A DNA stretch of 5,485 nucleotides from an uncultured Geobacteraceae bacterium (GTDB taxonomy: Bacteria; Desulfobacterota; Desulfuromonadia; Geobacterales; Pseudopelobacteraceae). Position 1 is the stretch's first letter, and each line of letters begins with the position of its first letter. Positions 1-5,453 of the stretch are shown here, one piece after another. A model generated the notes under the pieces. That model was not told where the DNA came from, ran no database searches, and worked only from the letters and a program-made list of their open reading frames with translations. The translations under genes were made by a program, and so were the position numbers. The stretch covers positions 1 to 5,485 of the forward strand of contig CAIRND010000487.1 in assembly GCA_903879825.1 (NCBI GenBank), in the 5' to 3' direction.

Positions 1-1453
1 ATTAGGTCAGATTCTTTCAACCCGGCCTGATGTAATACCAGAAGCTTTTGTACGGGAACTTGAAAAACTGCAGGACAATGTGCCGAGTTTCCCTTTTGAG
101 GCGGTACTGGCCCAGATAGCGGACGAGTTGGGAGGACCTGCGGAACTTTTTTTTACGGATATAGATCCCGTACCTCTGGCCGCCGCGTCCATTGCACAGG
201 TGCATAGAGCACGCGTGATAACTGGTGAGTCAGTGGCTATTAAAGTGCGTCGTCCCGGTATCGTTGACGTCGTGGAAACCGATATCAATGCCCTGCTGGT
301 GTTGGCCGGTCTGGCAGAACGTCACGTGTCTGGCAGCGAAATTTTTGACCCGGTAGGAATCGTACGTGAATTTGCCCGTACAATTCGCCGGGAGATGGAT
401 TTCTCCCGGGAAGGGCACACGATCGAAAAATTCCGTGATAACTTCACCAACACGCCGTGGATGTATTTCCCCACGGTTTATTGGGAGCAGACCTCCCGTG
501 CTCTCCTGACCATGGAATATGTTGCGGGAGTGAAAATATCTGATAAGGAAAAGCTGCTCGATCAGGGTCTGGACGGTACGCTGATTGCTCATCGCGGTGC
601 AGAGTATTTTCTTGAAATGGTACTCGTTCATGGTTTTTTTCATGGAGACCTTCATCCCGGAAATATACTGATTCTCCCTGATAATATCATCTGCCTGCTT
701 GATTACGGTATTGTGGGGCGATTGGATGGAGACCTCAAAACGTTTCTGATCGATATACTCGCTGCCATCGTCAACAGGGATATGGACGAAGTTGTTTCCC
801 TTCTTCTCTGTGCTGGTGATATTTCGGACAATCTCGACACCCGGCCCCTCAAACGGGATCTGTTTAATTTCATAGACGGTTATTACGAAATCCCTCTGAA
901 AGATATTCAAGTTGGGCGCATGTTGATGGAGTATATTGAAATTATTACTCTCTACCGGATAAGGATTTCACCTGATCTGATGATGTTAACCAAGTCACTG
1001 GTGTTGGTAGAGGGAACGGGGCGCTCACTTGACCCACACTTCAATATGGTTGAACATCTGAAACCGTTCATCTCCCGGGTGATCAGGCAAAGACTCTCTC
1101 CACGGCGAATATCTCGAGAAATTAACAGGGTTCTGTACTCATATCTCGGTCTGGCGCGAAACATTCCCCATGATCTGAAAGAGATCATTAATCGCATCAA
1201 TCGTAATACGTTCAAGATCAACCTTGAACATCGTGGGCTGGATAAATTTACTGCCGACTTTGATCGATCAATTAACCGGCTTTCTACCAGTATGATCCTG
1301 GCCGCCATAATAATTGGTTCCTCGATCATGATGCACACCGATAAAGGTCCAAAGGTTATGGGTCTTCCGGTGTTTTCCTTTATTGGATACAGCGTGGCGG
1401 GGCTTGTCGGGCTCTGGCTGGTATATGCGATCATTCGTTCCGGGAAAATGTGA
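1..1453 (+). CDS. ubiB: AarF/ABC1/UbiB family atypical protein kinase (5' end cut by window)
   Basis: An open frame runs from codon 2-4 at the left edge to TGA at 1451-1453, giving 483 visible residues. An internal GTG at 80 is not the start, because family motifs lie upstream of it. Visible residues 1-10 read LGQILSTRPD, the end of the KxGQ motif typical of UbiB/ADCK proteins, followed by ELEKLQDNVP. Further motifs are the Ala-rich loop AAASIAQVH (about 60-68) that replaces the usual glycine-rich loop, the ATP-site lysine in VAIKV (81), an ExD motif in REMD (131-133), the catalytic loop HGDLHPGN (214-221) and DYG in place of DFG (234-236). Two hydrophobic C-terminal helices (about 428-442 and 457-477) match the membrane anchor of UbiB. 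Known members support ubiquinone or other isoprenoid-quinone synthesis, probably as an ATPase that handles lipid intermediates at the inner membrane; the exact substrate here is inference. Only roughly the first 50-70 residues seem to be missing. The gene converges with the minus-strand deacylase 22 bases downstream. Confidence 0.93.
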   Translation, partial: LGQILSTRPDVIPEAFVRELEKLQDNVPSFPFEAVLAQIADELGGPAELFFTDIDPVPLAAASIAQVHRARVITGESVAIKVRRPGIVDVVETDINALLVLAGLAERHVSGSEIFDPVGIVREFARTIRREMDFSREGHTIEKFRDNFTNTPWMYFPTVYWEQTSRALLTMEYVAGVKISDKEKLLDQGLDGTLIAHRGAEYFLEMVLVHGFFHGDLHPGNILILPDNIICLLDYGIVGRLDGDLKTFLIDILAAIVNRDMDEVVSLLLCAGDISDNLDTRPLKRDLFNFIDGYYEIPLKDIQVGRMLMEYIEIITLYRIRISPDLMMLTKSLVLVEGTGRSLDPHFNMVEHLKPFISRVIRQRLSPRRISREINRVLYSYLGLARNIPHDLKEIINRINRNTFKINLEHRGLDKFTADFDRSINRLSTSMILAAIIIGSSIMMHTDKGPKVMGLPVFSFIGYSVAGLVGLWLVYAIIRSGKM

Positions 1454-1475
1454 ATACGGGAATGTATCTTCCATT

Positions 1476-2027
1476 TTAAAAAACAAAACTAATTGCGGCC
1501 AGATGCAGATCTAGACCTGGGTTAGGAGTGTGGTTTGGATAGAGAATGCGGCCGTTTGACATGTGCTGAATGCGGTAACCAATTTTGAGTCTGTTGTTAA
1601 AGCGGTAACTAATGCCTGCAAACTCCCCAAACTGAAGAATACTTCCAAAATCCACATTACCGAAGTTGCGTCTATCAAGTAGATTGGCATTAATTCCAAG
1701 TTCTGTAGATACGCCTGATTTGTGCTTGTTAAGAACCATGGTAGCACCCACGGAAGCTATTATGCCCGTTTCATTTCTGTCAGTAAGGACTCCGAGAGAC
1801 GTATTTATATGCGGAATCATACTCCACCCGGAAATATTCAGCCAGTTCCACGGCAGTCCATACACCGCAAATACTTCATGTTGGCTAAAATGCCCGAGTC
1901 GTGAACTCACCGGAAAACCGGTTCTTACTCCAACTTCATTCCACCCAAAATCTGTAGCGCAACTCAAAACAGGACGTATGATTACAACGAAGGTTATTGA
2001 CAGTAAGAGTAGGAGTGCATTGCGCAT
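1476..2027 (-). CDS. PagL-like lipid A 3-O-deacylase / acyloxyacyl hydrolase, outer membrane
   Basis: This 183-residue protein starts at ATG 2027-2025 behind an AAGG ribosome-binding site seven bases upstream and ends at TAA 1478-1476. Residues 1-23 form a signal peptide (MRN, then a long Leu/Ile/Val core). The mature part has alternating beta-barrel-like strands, an N-terminal block NEVGVRTGF (30-38), the motif YRIQHMSNG (151-159) with the His155-x-Ser157-Asn signature of PagL, then PNPGLD (168-173), and ends in an aromatic residue (FVF), as expected for BamA-assembled barrels. PagL enzymes remove the 3-O-linked acyl chain from lipid A in the outer membrane, softening endotoxicity and altering envelope permeability. 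The third catalytic residue of Pseudomonas PagL is Glu in PN(P/D)GIE; here that place seems to hold Asp173, and the His-Ser to acid spacing is longer. The length suits the family. It has its own direction relative to both neighbours, so it is probably monocistronic. Family assignment is strong; exact enzymatic activity is inferred. Confidence 0.85.
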   Translation of the reverse strand: MRNALLLLLSITFVVIIRPVLSCATDFGWNEVGVRTGFPVSSRLGHFSQHEVFAVYGLPWNWLNISGWSMIPHINTSLGVLTDRNETGIIASVGATMVLNKHKSGVSTELGINANLLDRRNFGNVDFGSILQFGEFAGISYRFNNRLKIGYRIQHMSNGRILYPNHTPNPGLDLHLAAISFVF

Positions 2028-2216
2028 AAATAAACCTTCGCTGTCTGGTAATAGCTAACAGAGACAGTGGGGATCGCTTTTGCCCCCGTCCGGTCGTGGA
2101 TGATTTCCATGCAGTCTACAGGTTGTTCATGCACCGTGCCAAAAATGGTATTATACAATTGTTAGTAATAATAGCCTGTTGTTGGATATTCACACGACTT
2201 TGAGATGTAAACTATT
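2028..2216. other. Leader/intergenic DNA upstream of the pagL-like gene
   Basis: No coding frame is convincing here. Read on the minus strand as the likely leader of the deacylase, it contains a GGGG/CCCC pairing (2069-2072 with 2083-2087, loop of about ten bases) and a CTGTCT/AGACAG dyad (2041-2046 with 2062-2067) ending just upstream of the AAGG ribosome-binding site. I compared it by eye with the GEMM (cyclic dinucleotide) riboswitch consensus and saw no convincing match. Either helix could influence translation, but both are short and could be chance. Confidence 0.4.
2150..2155 (-). promoter_or_regulatory. Possible -10 box for the pagL-like gene
   Basis: The minus strand reads a perfect TATAAT here, which would put a transcript start near 2143 and leave a leader of about 115 bases before the deacylase ATG. 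No good TTGACA-like hexamer lies 16-18 bases upstream; the best-placed bases read CAGGCT. The call rests on the -10 box and position alone, and the region is AT-rich enough for chance matches. Confidence 0.28.
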
Positions 2217-2486
2217 TTAGTCAGTGCATGCTATGAATGAATTGTCGCCTGCATAAAACCCACACAGGAAGAGTATGGCAGGAATGTTATATATATTACC
2301 GAATGCATAATAGAGAGCATCTGGTGAATAGTTGGACATAGTTCTCGCCGAGAGATGATTAGGCCCCTGGTCGCCTCTCCGTAATGGCAGAGATGTTACA
2401 GTGTATGCCATGATGTAAAAAATACCCATTCCCAAAAAACTACAATAATTTAGCCTGTTATCTCTTATTTCCTTTGCTGCAACCAA
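2217..2486 (-). CDS. Hypothetical small hydrophobic protein, uncertain start, possibly decayed
   Basis: An 89-codon minus-strand frame begins at TTG 2486-2484 and ends at TAA 2219-2217. I do not recognise it. It shows hydrophobic stretches around residues 15-32 (FLGMGIFYIMAYTV) and 66-80 (IYNIPAILFLCGFYAG), separated by a polar charged loop, which is the look of a small inner-membrane protein. The same frame stays open upstream to 2555 and adds a further hydrophobic patch (GCYFFITGL), so the protein may once have been about 112 residues. That extension has no ATG, GTG or TTG, although an AGGAG ribosome-binding site (2560-2564) sits seven bases before the codon at 2552. TTG 2486 has only a weak GGG before it. 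It may be a real gene with an unusual start, a remnant that lost its start codon, or chance. It lies about 190 bases upstream of the deacylase and on the same strand. Confidence 0.33.
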   Translation of the reverse strand: MVAAKEIRDNRLNYCSFLGMGIFYIMAYTVTSLPLRRGDQGPNHLSARTMSNYSPDALYYAFGNIYNIPAILFLCGFYAGDNSFIACTD

Positions 2487-2625
2487 CCCGGTGATAAAAA
2501 AGTAACATCCCTGGATACGTGATGCACCCGTAACTTCCCAGACTGGCGAACTATTTTATCTCCTAAAGCTGGCACGAAGATTGGATTTAAAGCTTCGCTG
2601 ACAATTAATCACATGGGGGTAGAAC

Positions 2626-2814
2626 ATGGTGGGCAGGAATATGTTTGGTGATCAGGGTGAACTGAAAAATGAGGTTGATGAAGTATTTCGAAGTGCCGGA
2701 TATATACGCCCCACAGGTGCAAATTATCTGATGCCGTCAACGTCACGCCGGTTTCCGCATAGCACCTTCTGCCTTGGTGAAAGACGGATAAATATGTCCA
2801 ATTATGTACTGTAG
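2626..2814 (+). CDS. Hypothetical 62-residue protein
   Basis: This short frame opens with ATG at 2626, preceded by GGGGG (2615-2619) at a workable six-base spacing, and stops at TAG 2812-2814. The first 40 residues are charged and plausibly coding (GDQGELKNEVDEVFRSAGY); the rest is basic and Ser/Arg-rich with no motif. There is no signal peptide, membrane segment or metal-binding pattern, and I recognise no family. It sits just upstream of the hsp20 leader on the same strand. It may be a lineage-specific small protein, the surviving 5' part of a larger gene, or a spurious ORF. Confidence 0.35.
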   Translation: MVGRNMFGDQGELKNEVDEVFRSAGYIRPTGANYLMPSTSRRFPHSTFCLGERRINMSNYVL

Positions 2815-2824
2815 GCGCGATTAC

Positions 2825-2830
2825 TATAAT
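2825..2830 (+). promoter_or_regulatory. Possible -10 box for the hsp20-adh-pal cluster
   Basis: A perfect TATAAT stands 11 bases after the stop of the 62-codon ORF and would start a transcript near 2837 with a leader of about 100 bases before the hsp20 ATG. The correctly spaced -35 position (TTATGT, 2802-2807) matches the consensus poorly. I saw no good sigma-32 type (CTTGAA/CCCCAT) promoter and no CIRCE operator upstream of hsp20. Confidence 0.35.
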
Positions 2831-2848
2831 TTCTTTATATCGAGAATG

Positions 2849-2929
2849 CCTCCAATGGCAGAGGCTGCCAAACTACGTAAGATTGAGGTGAAGGCTGCGT
2901 AAAATTATCACGAGTCTGATCTGTGGAGG
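2849..2929 (+). promoter_or_regulatory. Structured hsp20 leader with possible Shine-Dalgarno masking
   Basis: A perfect dyad TGGCAG-AGG-CTGCCA lies at 2856-2870; no T-run follows, so it is not a terminator. TACGTA (2874-2879) can pair with TGCGTA (2896-2901), allowing one G-U pair. CCTCCA (2849-2854) is an exact complement of TGGAGG (2924-2929), which contains the hsp20 ribosome-binding site. Together these could fold into a closed multi-hairpin leader that hides the ribosome-binding site at low temperature, the arrangement used by RNA thermometers of small heat-shock genes. The pairings are seen; the thermosensor role is inference, and no ROSE or fourU consensus is evident. Confidence 0.35.
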
Positions 2930-2937
2930 GTATCGAT

Positions 2938-3420
2938 ATGCCTAACCTGTTGCCTGATCAATGGAAAGAAACTCTGGAGCGTGTTCAGGATAAAGCGGTC
3001 CATTTTCTGGAAAAGTTTAAAAAAAGTAAAAATACGGACAGTGATCGTGAACGTATAAACGAGGATTTTCTCCCCTCATTCATACAGTGTGGCGGTCCGC
3101 CTCTTGATATGCATGAATCAGCAGGTGAACTGATTGTTACGGTCGAGGTCCCCGGACTTAAAAAAGATGACATTCAGGTTGAGTTGGTTGGAAGGCGGCT
3201 TGTGATACGTGGCGAGAAAAAGGCCCCGCACGAACAAAAAAGAACAGATGGAAGTTATCTTTCAGAATGCAGCTACGGTAGTTTTACCCGTGCCATTCAA
3301 TTGCCGTATGATGTCACGGACAGCGCTGTTAAAGCTGACCTCAAAGCAGGTATTCTCACTGTCCGGATGCAAAAACCGGTTTCGGAATTTAAACTTCCAC
3401 ATCAACTTACAATCTCGTAG
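2938..3420 (+). CDS. Small heat-shock protein, Hsp20/alpha-crystallin family
   Basis: The product has 160 residues. I choose ATG 2938 because GGAGGG (2925-2930) sits seven bases before it; the in-frame GTG at 2923 overlaps that ribosome-binding site and is unlikely. Residues 1-50 are a variable helical N-terminal arm with a charged KKSKN segment. The alpha-crystallin domain spans about 54-146: PLDMHESAGELIVTVEVPG opens the beta-sandwich, RRLVIRGEKK (86-95) follows, and the signature A133-xxxx-GIL-T (138-141) near the end is diagnostic. The tail finishes with LTI (157-159), fitting the [I/L/V]-x-[I/L/V] motif that docks in the groove of a neighbouring dimer during oligomer assembly. Such proteins are ATP-independent holdases that bind unfolding proteins in the cytoplasm and pass them to DnaK/ClpB. 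It is the first gene of a tight plus-strand run with the dehydrogenase and the lipoprotein. Confidence 0.93.
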   Translation: MPNLLPDQWKETLERVQDKAVHFLEKFKKSKNTDSDRERINEDFLPSFIQCGGPPLDMHESAGELIVTVEVPGLKKDDIQVELVGRRLVIRGEKKAPHEQKRTDGSYLSECSYGSFTRAIQLPYDVTDSAVKADLKAGILTVRMQKPVSEFKLPHQLTIS

Positions 3421-3465
3421 CGGCAGAAAAATGAAACATATCAGTAGAATGAGGTGCCCACAGAC

Positions 3466-4467
3466 ATGATTCATGAGTCGTATATGCGTGCGATGGTGCT
3501 GGAACGACCCGGTGAAAAGCTTAAGGCGTTAAAACTTCCAATTCCTGTGGCCGGTGCCGGGGAGCTGCTGATCAAGGTACAGGCGTGTGGCATCTGTCGT
3601 ACGGACCTGCATATTATGGATGGCGAATTGGCCAAACCGAGACTCCCACTAATTCCTGGACACCAAATTGTTGGAGTGGTAGAGACTGCTGGCAAGGGGG
3701 TAAAAGGGGTTCACCCGGGCGATATGGTGGGAGTGCCGTGGCTTGGTGGAACATGTGGCACGTGTCGACACTGTCTTTCGGGTCGTGAAAATCTGTGTGA
3801 TAAAGCGGTATTTACCGGCTACCAGCGTAAAGGCGGTTTCGCTGAATACTGCACAGCCAACGCGTCATTTTGCTTTAGTATTCCTGAGGAGTATCAAGCT
3901 GCTCAGGCGGCACCACTGCTCTGCTCTGGGATGATTGGATACCGGTCTCTGCGAATGGCAGGTAATGGAAAGAGACTGGGAATATATGGCTTTGGCGTGG
4001 CGGCGCACATTATCGCGCAAGTGGCTCTTTGGGAAGGGCGAGAGGTATATGCTTTCACCCGTCAGGGGGATGAAGCCGGGCAACGCAGTGCACGGGAGGC
4101 GGGAGCGTGCTGGGCAGGTGCAGCTAACCAGCGTCCGCCGGAAGACCTGGATGCGGCTATTATCTTTGCACCGGTCGGTGAACTGGTGCCGCTGGCGTTA
4201 CATGCGGTAGGTAAGGGTGGCGTAGTTGTCTGCGGCGGTATTCATATGAGTCCGATACCCGGTTTTTCATATGAGCTATTGCGTGGCGAGCGCACGCTTG
4301 TTTCCGTAGCAAATATGACGCGACTTGATGGTGAAGAATTTCTGGAATTAGCTCCTCGGATACCGGTTGTTACAACGGTAGAGTTGTTTCCTTTGGAGCA
4401 GGCAAACGAAGCCTTGGCGGCATTGCGTGCAGGTGAAATAAAGGGGGCTGGTGTCTTGGTTCCGTAA
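3466..4467 (+). CDS. Zinc-dependent medium-chain alcohol dehydrogenase
   Basis: The product has 333 residues from ATG 3466, chosen because GAGGTG (3451-3456) lies nine bases upstream. An in-frame GTG at 3454 overlaps that site, and ATG 3484 (MRAMVLERPGE, the usual family N-terminus) is a reasonable alternative. The GroES-like catalytic domain carries likely catalytic zinc ligands Cys44 (CGICRTDLH), His66 (PGHQ) and Cys153 (PLLCSG), and a structural zinc site Cys97, Cys100, Cys103 and Cys111. The Rossmann fold shows GFGVAAH (175-181). GHQ replaces the commoner GHE. Overall it resembles the COG1064/AdhP-like group, whose members oxidise alcohols or reduce aldehydes with NAD(P)H in the cytoplasm; the natural substrate cannot be read from sequence. 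Loss of the usual catalytic Glu beside His66 occurs in relatives and need not abolish activity. It follows hsp20 by 45 bases and precedes the lipoprotein gene by 21, so co-transcription is likely, perhaps as part of a stress-linked unit. Confidence 0.92.
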   Translation: MIHESYMRAMVLERPGEKLKALKLPIPVAGAGELLIKVQACGICRTDLHIMDGELAKPRLPLIPGHQIVGVVETAGKGVKGVHPGDMVGVPWLGGTCGTCRHCLSGRENLCDKAVFTGYQRKGGFAEYCTANASFCFSIPEEYQAAQAAPLLCSGMIGYRSLRMAGNGKRLGIYGFGVAAHIIAQVALWEGREVYAFTRQGDEAGQRSAREAGACWAGAANQRPPEDLDAAIIFAPVGELVPLALHAVGKGGVVVCGGIHMSPIPGFSYELLRGERTLVSVANMTRLDGEEFLELAPRIPVVTTVELFPLEQANEALAALRAGEIKGAGVLVP

Positions 4468-4475
4468 AAATCCTC

Positions 4476-4481
4476 AGGAGG
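4476..4481 (+). promoter_or_regulatory. Strong ribosome-binding site of the Pal-like gene
   Basis: AGGAGG, a full anti-16S match, lies seven bases before ATG 4489 and fixes that start. The preceding TCCT (4471-4474) could form a weak four-base helix with AGGA, but the loop is tight and the helix probably marginal. Confidence 0.8.
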
Positions 4482-4488
4482 ATACATA

Positions 4489-5112
4489 ATGCGTACAAAT
4501 ATATTATGCCTGCTGGTTATTGTCCTTTTCTTACATATGCTTGGTGGTTGCGCAAACAAGGAGGTTGTCAAAACAGAGGAACCGATAGTTCCTGCAATTG
4601 TAGCAGCACCTGAAGCTCCTCCACCATCGTCACCTGAGCAGAAGCCGCAATCACTACCGGCACCACAGCCTCAGCCATCACCGCCACCGGTAGCGGTAAA
4701 AGCAGAAGCTCAAGAGGAACAGAAGATAATTCCGGCATCCCAACAAAATACAGCGTCTACGGAAACTGAGCAGAAAAACATACTGGAAATGATTTACTTC
4801 GATTTTGATAAATTTGATTTGCGTGAAGCGGATCGAGATATATTAACCAGAAATGCTCAGGTGATTTTAGATAAACTCAAAGGAAATATTACAATTGAGG
4901 GACATTGCGATGAACGCGGGTCCTCCGAATACAATCTGGCTCTTGGAGAAAGGCGGGCCAGAAGTGCAATGAAGTATCTGGTGACGCTAGGAGTACCTGC
5001 TGAAAGGCTTTCCATAATCAGCTACGGCGAAGAAAAACCGATAGATACAGGACATGATGAAGCAGCCTGGGCTAAAAATAGACGAAGCCAATTTATTGAA
5101 ATAGAAAAATAA
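4489..5112 (+). CDS. pal: Peptidoglycan-associated lipoprotein (Pal/OmpA C-terminal domain)
   Basis: The product has 207 residues. Residues 1-20 are a lipoprotein signal peptide ending in the lipobox LGG-Cys21, so the mature protein begins with a lipidated cysteine. Ala at +2 instead of Asp favours outer-membrane sorting by the E. coli rule. Residues 31-75 form a Pro/Ala/Gln-rich linker, probably spanning the periplasm, followed by a Gln/Glu-rich stretch. The OmpA/MotB-like domain covers about 100-207: IYFDFDKFDL (102-111), GHCDERGSSEYNLALGERRA (138-157) and AKNRRSQF (195-202). Asp141 and Arg156 have the spacing of the two residues that grip diaminopimelate in OmpA-family proteins. Pal tethers the outer membrane to peptidoglycan and works with TolB in envelope constriction. 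No tolQRAB genes are present in the window, so this could be an extra Pal-like protein rather than the Tol-linked one. It is the last gene of the run and is followed by a clear terminator. Confidence 0.9.
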   Translation: MRTNILCLLVIVLFLHMLGGCANKEVVKTEEPIVPAIVAAPEAPPPSSPEQKPQSLPAPQPQPSPPPVAVKAEAQEEQKIIPASQQNTASTETEQKNILEMIYFDFDKFDLREADRDILTRNAQVILDKLKGNITIEGHCDERGSSEYNLALGERRARSAMKYLVTLGVPAERLSIISYGEEKPIDTGHDEAAWAKNRRSQFIEIEK

Positions 5113-5164
5113 TCCATACAAAGCGCCGTGTGAGCAGCGAATACATATCCGAATTTATAAATTG

Positions 5165-5204
5165 ATAGGCATATTCTGGCTAAAAGAATAATGCCTATTT
5201 TATT
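5165..5204 (+). terminator. Intrinsic terminator after the pal-like gene
   Basis: The arms ATAGGCAT-ATTC (5165-5176) and GAAT-A-ATGCCTAT (5186-5198) pair with one bulged A around a nine-base loop, and TTTTATT follows at once. The hairpin plus T-run, 53 bases after the stop codon, is a textbook Rho-independent terminator. It separates the hsp20-adh-pal run from the rRNA promoter region. Confidence 0.88.
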
Positions 5205-5230
5205 GTAGCGGGACAGCGAGAATTCTGCCG

Positions 5231-5261
5231 TTGCAACTAACTGAAATTTCGGTAGTTGCAA
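5231..5261. repeat. Long inverted repeat upstream of the rRNA promoters
   Basis: TTGCAACTA (5231-5239) and TAGTTGCAA (5253-5261) are perfect nine-base arms. Inside them CTGAAA and TTTCGG can also pair with one G-U, leaving a bulged A and almost no loop. An AT-rich tract (AATTATTTTTAT) follows. It could be a second terminator for read-through from pal, or a protein-binding site just ahead of the first rRNA promoter. Confidence 0.75.
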
Positions 5262-5290
5262 AATTATTTTTATATGTCAGTGTTTTTATT

Positions 5291-5320
5291 TTGACAGGAT
5301 GAAATTGTTTGTGATAGAAA
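5291..5320 (+). promoter_or_regulatory. Probable rRNA promoter P1
   Basis: A perfect -35 TTGACA (5291-5296) is followed after 18 bases by TAGAAA (5315-5320; four of six match TATAAT). An AT-rich tract directly upstream resembles an UP element, and the following GCGAGTCC is a G/C-rich discriminator like those linked to growth-rate and ppGpp control of rRNA promoters. The transcript would start near 5327. Confidence 0.6.
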
Positions 5321-5358
5321 GCGAGTCCCTTTTGGAACGGAAGTTTTTGCGGGGCGCT

Positions 5359-5375
5359 CAGAAAAAGATTTTCTG
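5359..5375. repeat. Perfect dyad between the two rRNA promoters
   Basis: CAGAAAA (5359-5365) and TTTTCTG (5369-5375) are perfect seven-base arms around AGA. It lies downstream of P1 and about 17 bases before the P2 -35 box, so it could be an operator or a hairpin in the P1 transcript. It is short and A/T-rich. Confidence 0.5.
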
Positions 5376-5391
5376 CCGAGAAAGAAAGTTG

Positions 5392-5420
5392 TTGACAGAA
5401 GAGAATTATTTGAGTAGTTT
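5392..5420 (+). promoter_or_regulatory. Probable rRNA promoter P2
   Basis: A perfect TTGACA (5392-5397) with 17-base spacing leads to TAGTTT (5415-5420), a weaker -10 box with three matches. The transcript would start near 5427, about 13 bases before boxA. Tandem promoters are usual for rRNA operons. Confidence 0.5.
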
Positions 5421-5439
5421 GTTCGACTCGTTGCACAGC

Positions 5440-5453
5440 TGGTCTTTGAAAAC
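5440..5453 (+). promoter_or_regulatory. boxA-type rRNA antitermination signal
   Basis: TGGTCTTTGAAAAC closely matches the boxA element (TGYTCTTTRAAAA-like) found in leaders of bacterial rRNA operons, where the NusB-NusE complex binds nascent RNA and prevents premature termination. The following CCGAATAG resembles the usual ACTGAATA that trails this element before 16S genes. Confidence 0.75.

Noticed and set aside
230..910. Long minus-strand ORF of 226 codons opposite the ubiB-like gene
   Set aside because: It is fully covered by the plus-strand kinase frame, which carries all family motifs; the minus-strand product has no recognisable domain.
1454..1475. Bidirectional terminator between the ubiB-like and pagL-like genes
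   Set aside because: Only a four-base GGAA/TTCC helix with a weak AT tail is present, too little to claim.
1666..2058. Plus-strand ORF of 130 codons
   Set aside because: It is antisense to the PagL-like gene, whose signal peptide, active-site motif and C-terminal Phe are clear.
2123..2142. Sigma-54 -24 element (TTGGCACG on the minus strand) upstream of the pagL-like gene
   Set aside because: The -24 part is excellent but the -12 position reads ATGA instead of TTGC, lacking the needed GC.
2598..2626. Promoter resembling trp (CTGACAATTAATC) before the 62-codon ORF
   Set aside because: The -35 region looks good, but the bases 17 positions downstream (AGAACA) are no -10 box and fall at the start codon.
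2856..2870. Sigma-54 promoter (TGGCA...TGC) upstream of hsp20
   Set aside because: The GG and GC elements are eight bases apart instead of ten; the sequence is better explained as a perfect dyad.
4471..4482. Hairpin hiding the pal ribosome-binding site (TCCTCAGGAGGA)
   Set aside because: A four-base helix with a four-base loop is unlikely to be stable enough to control translation.
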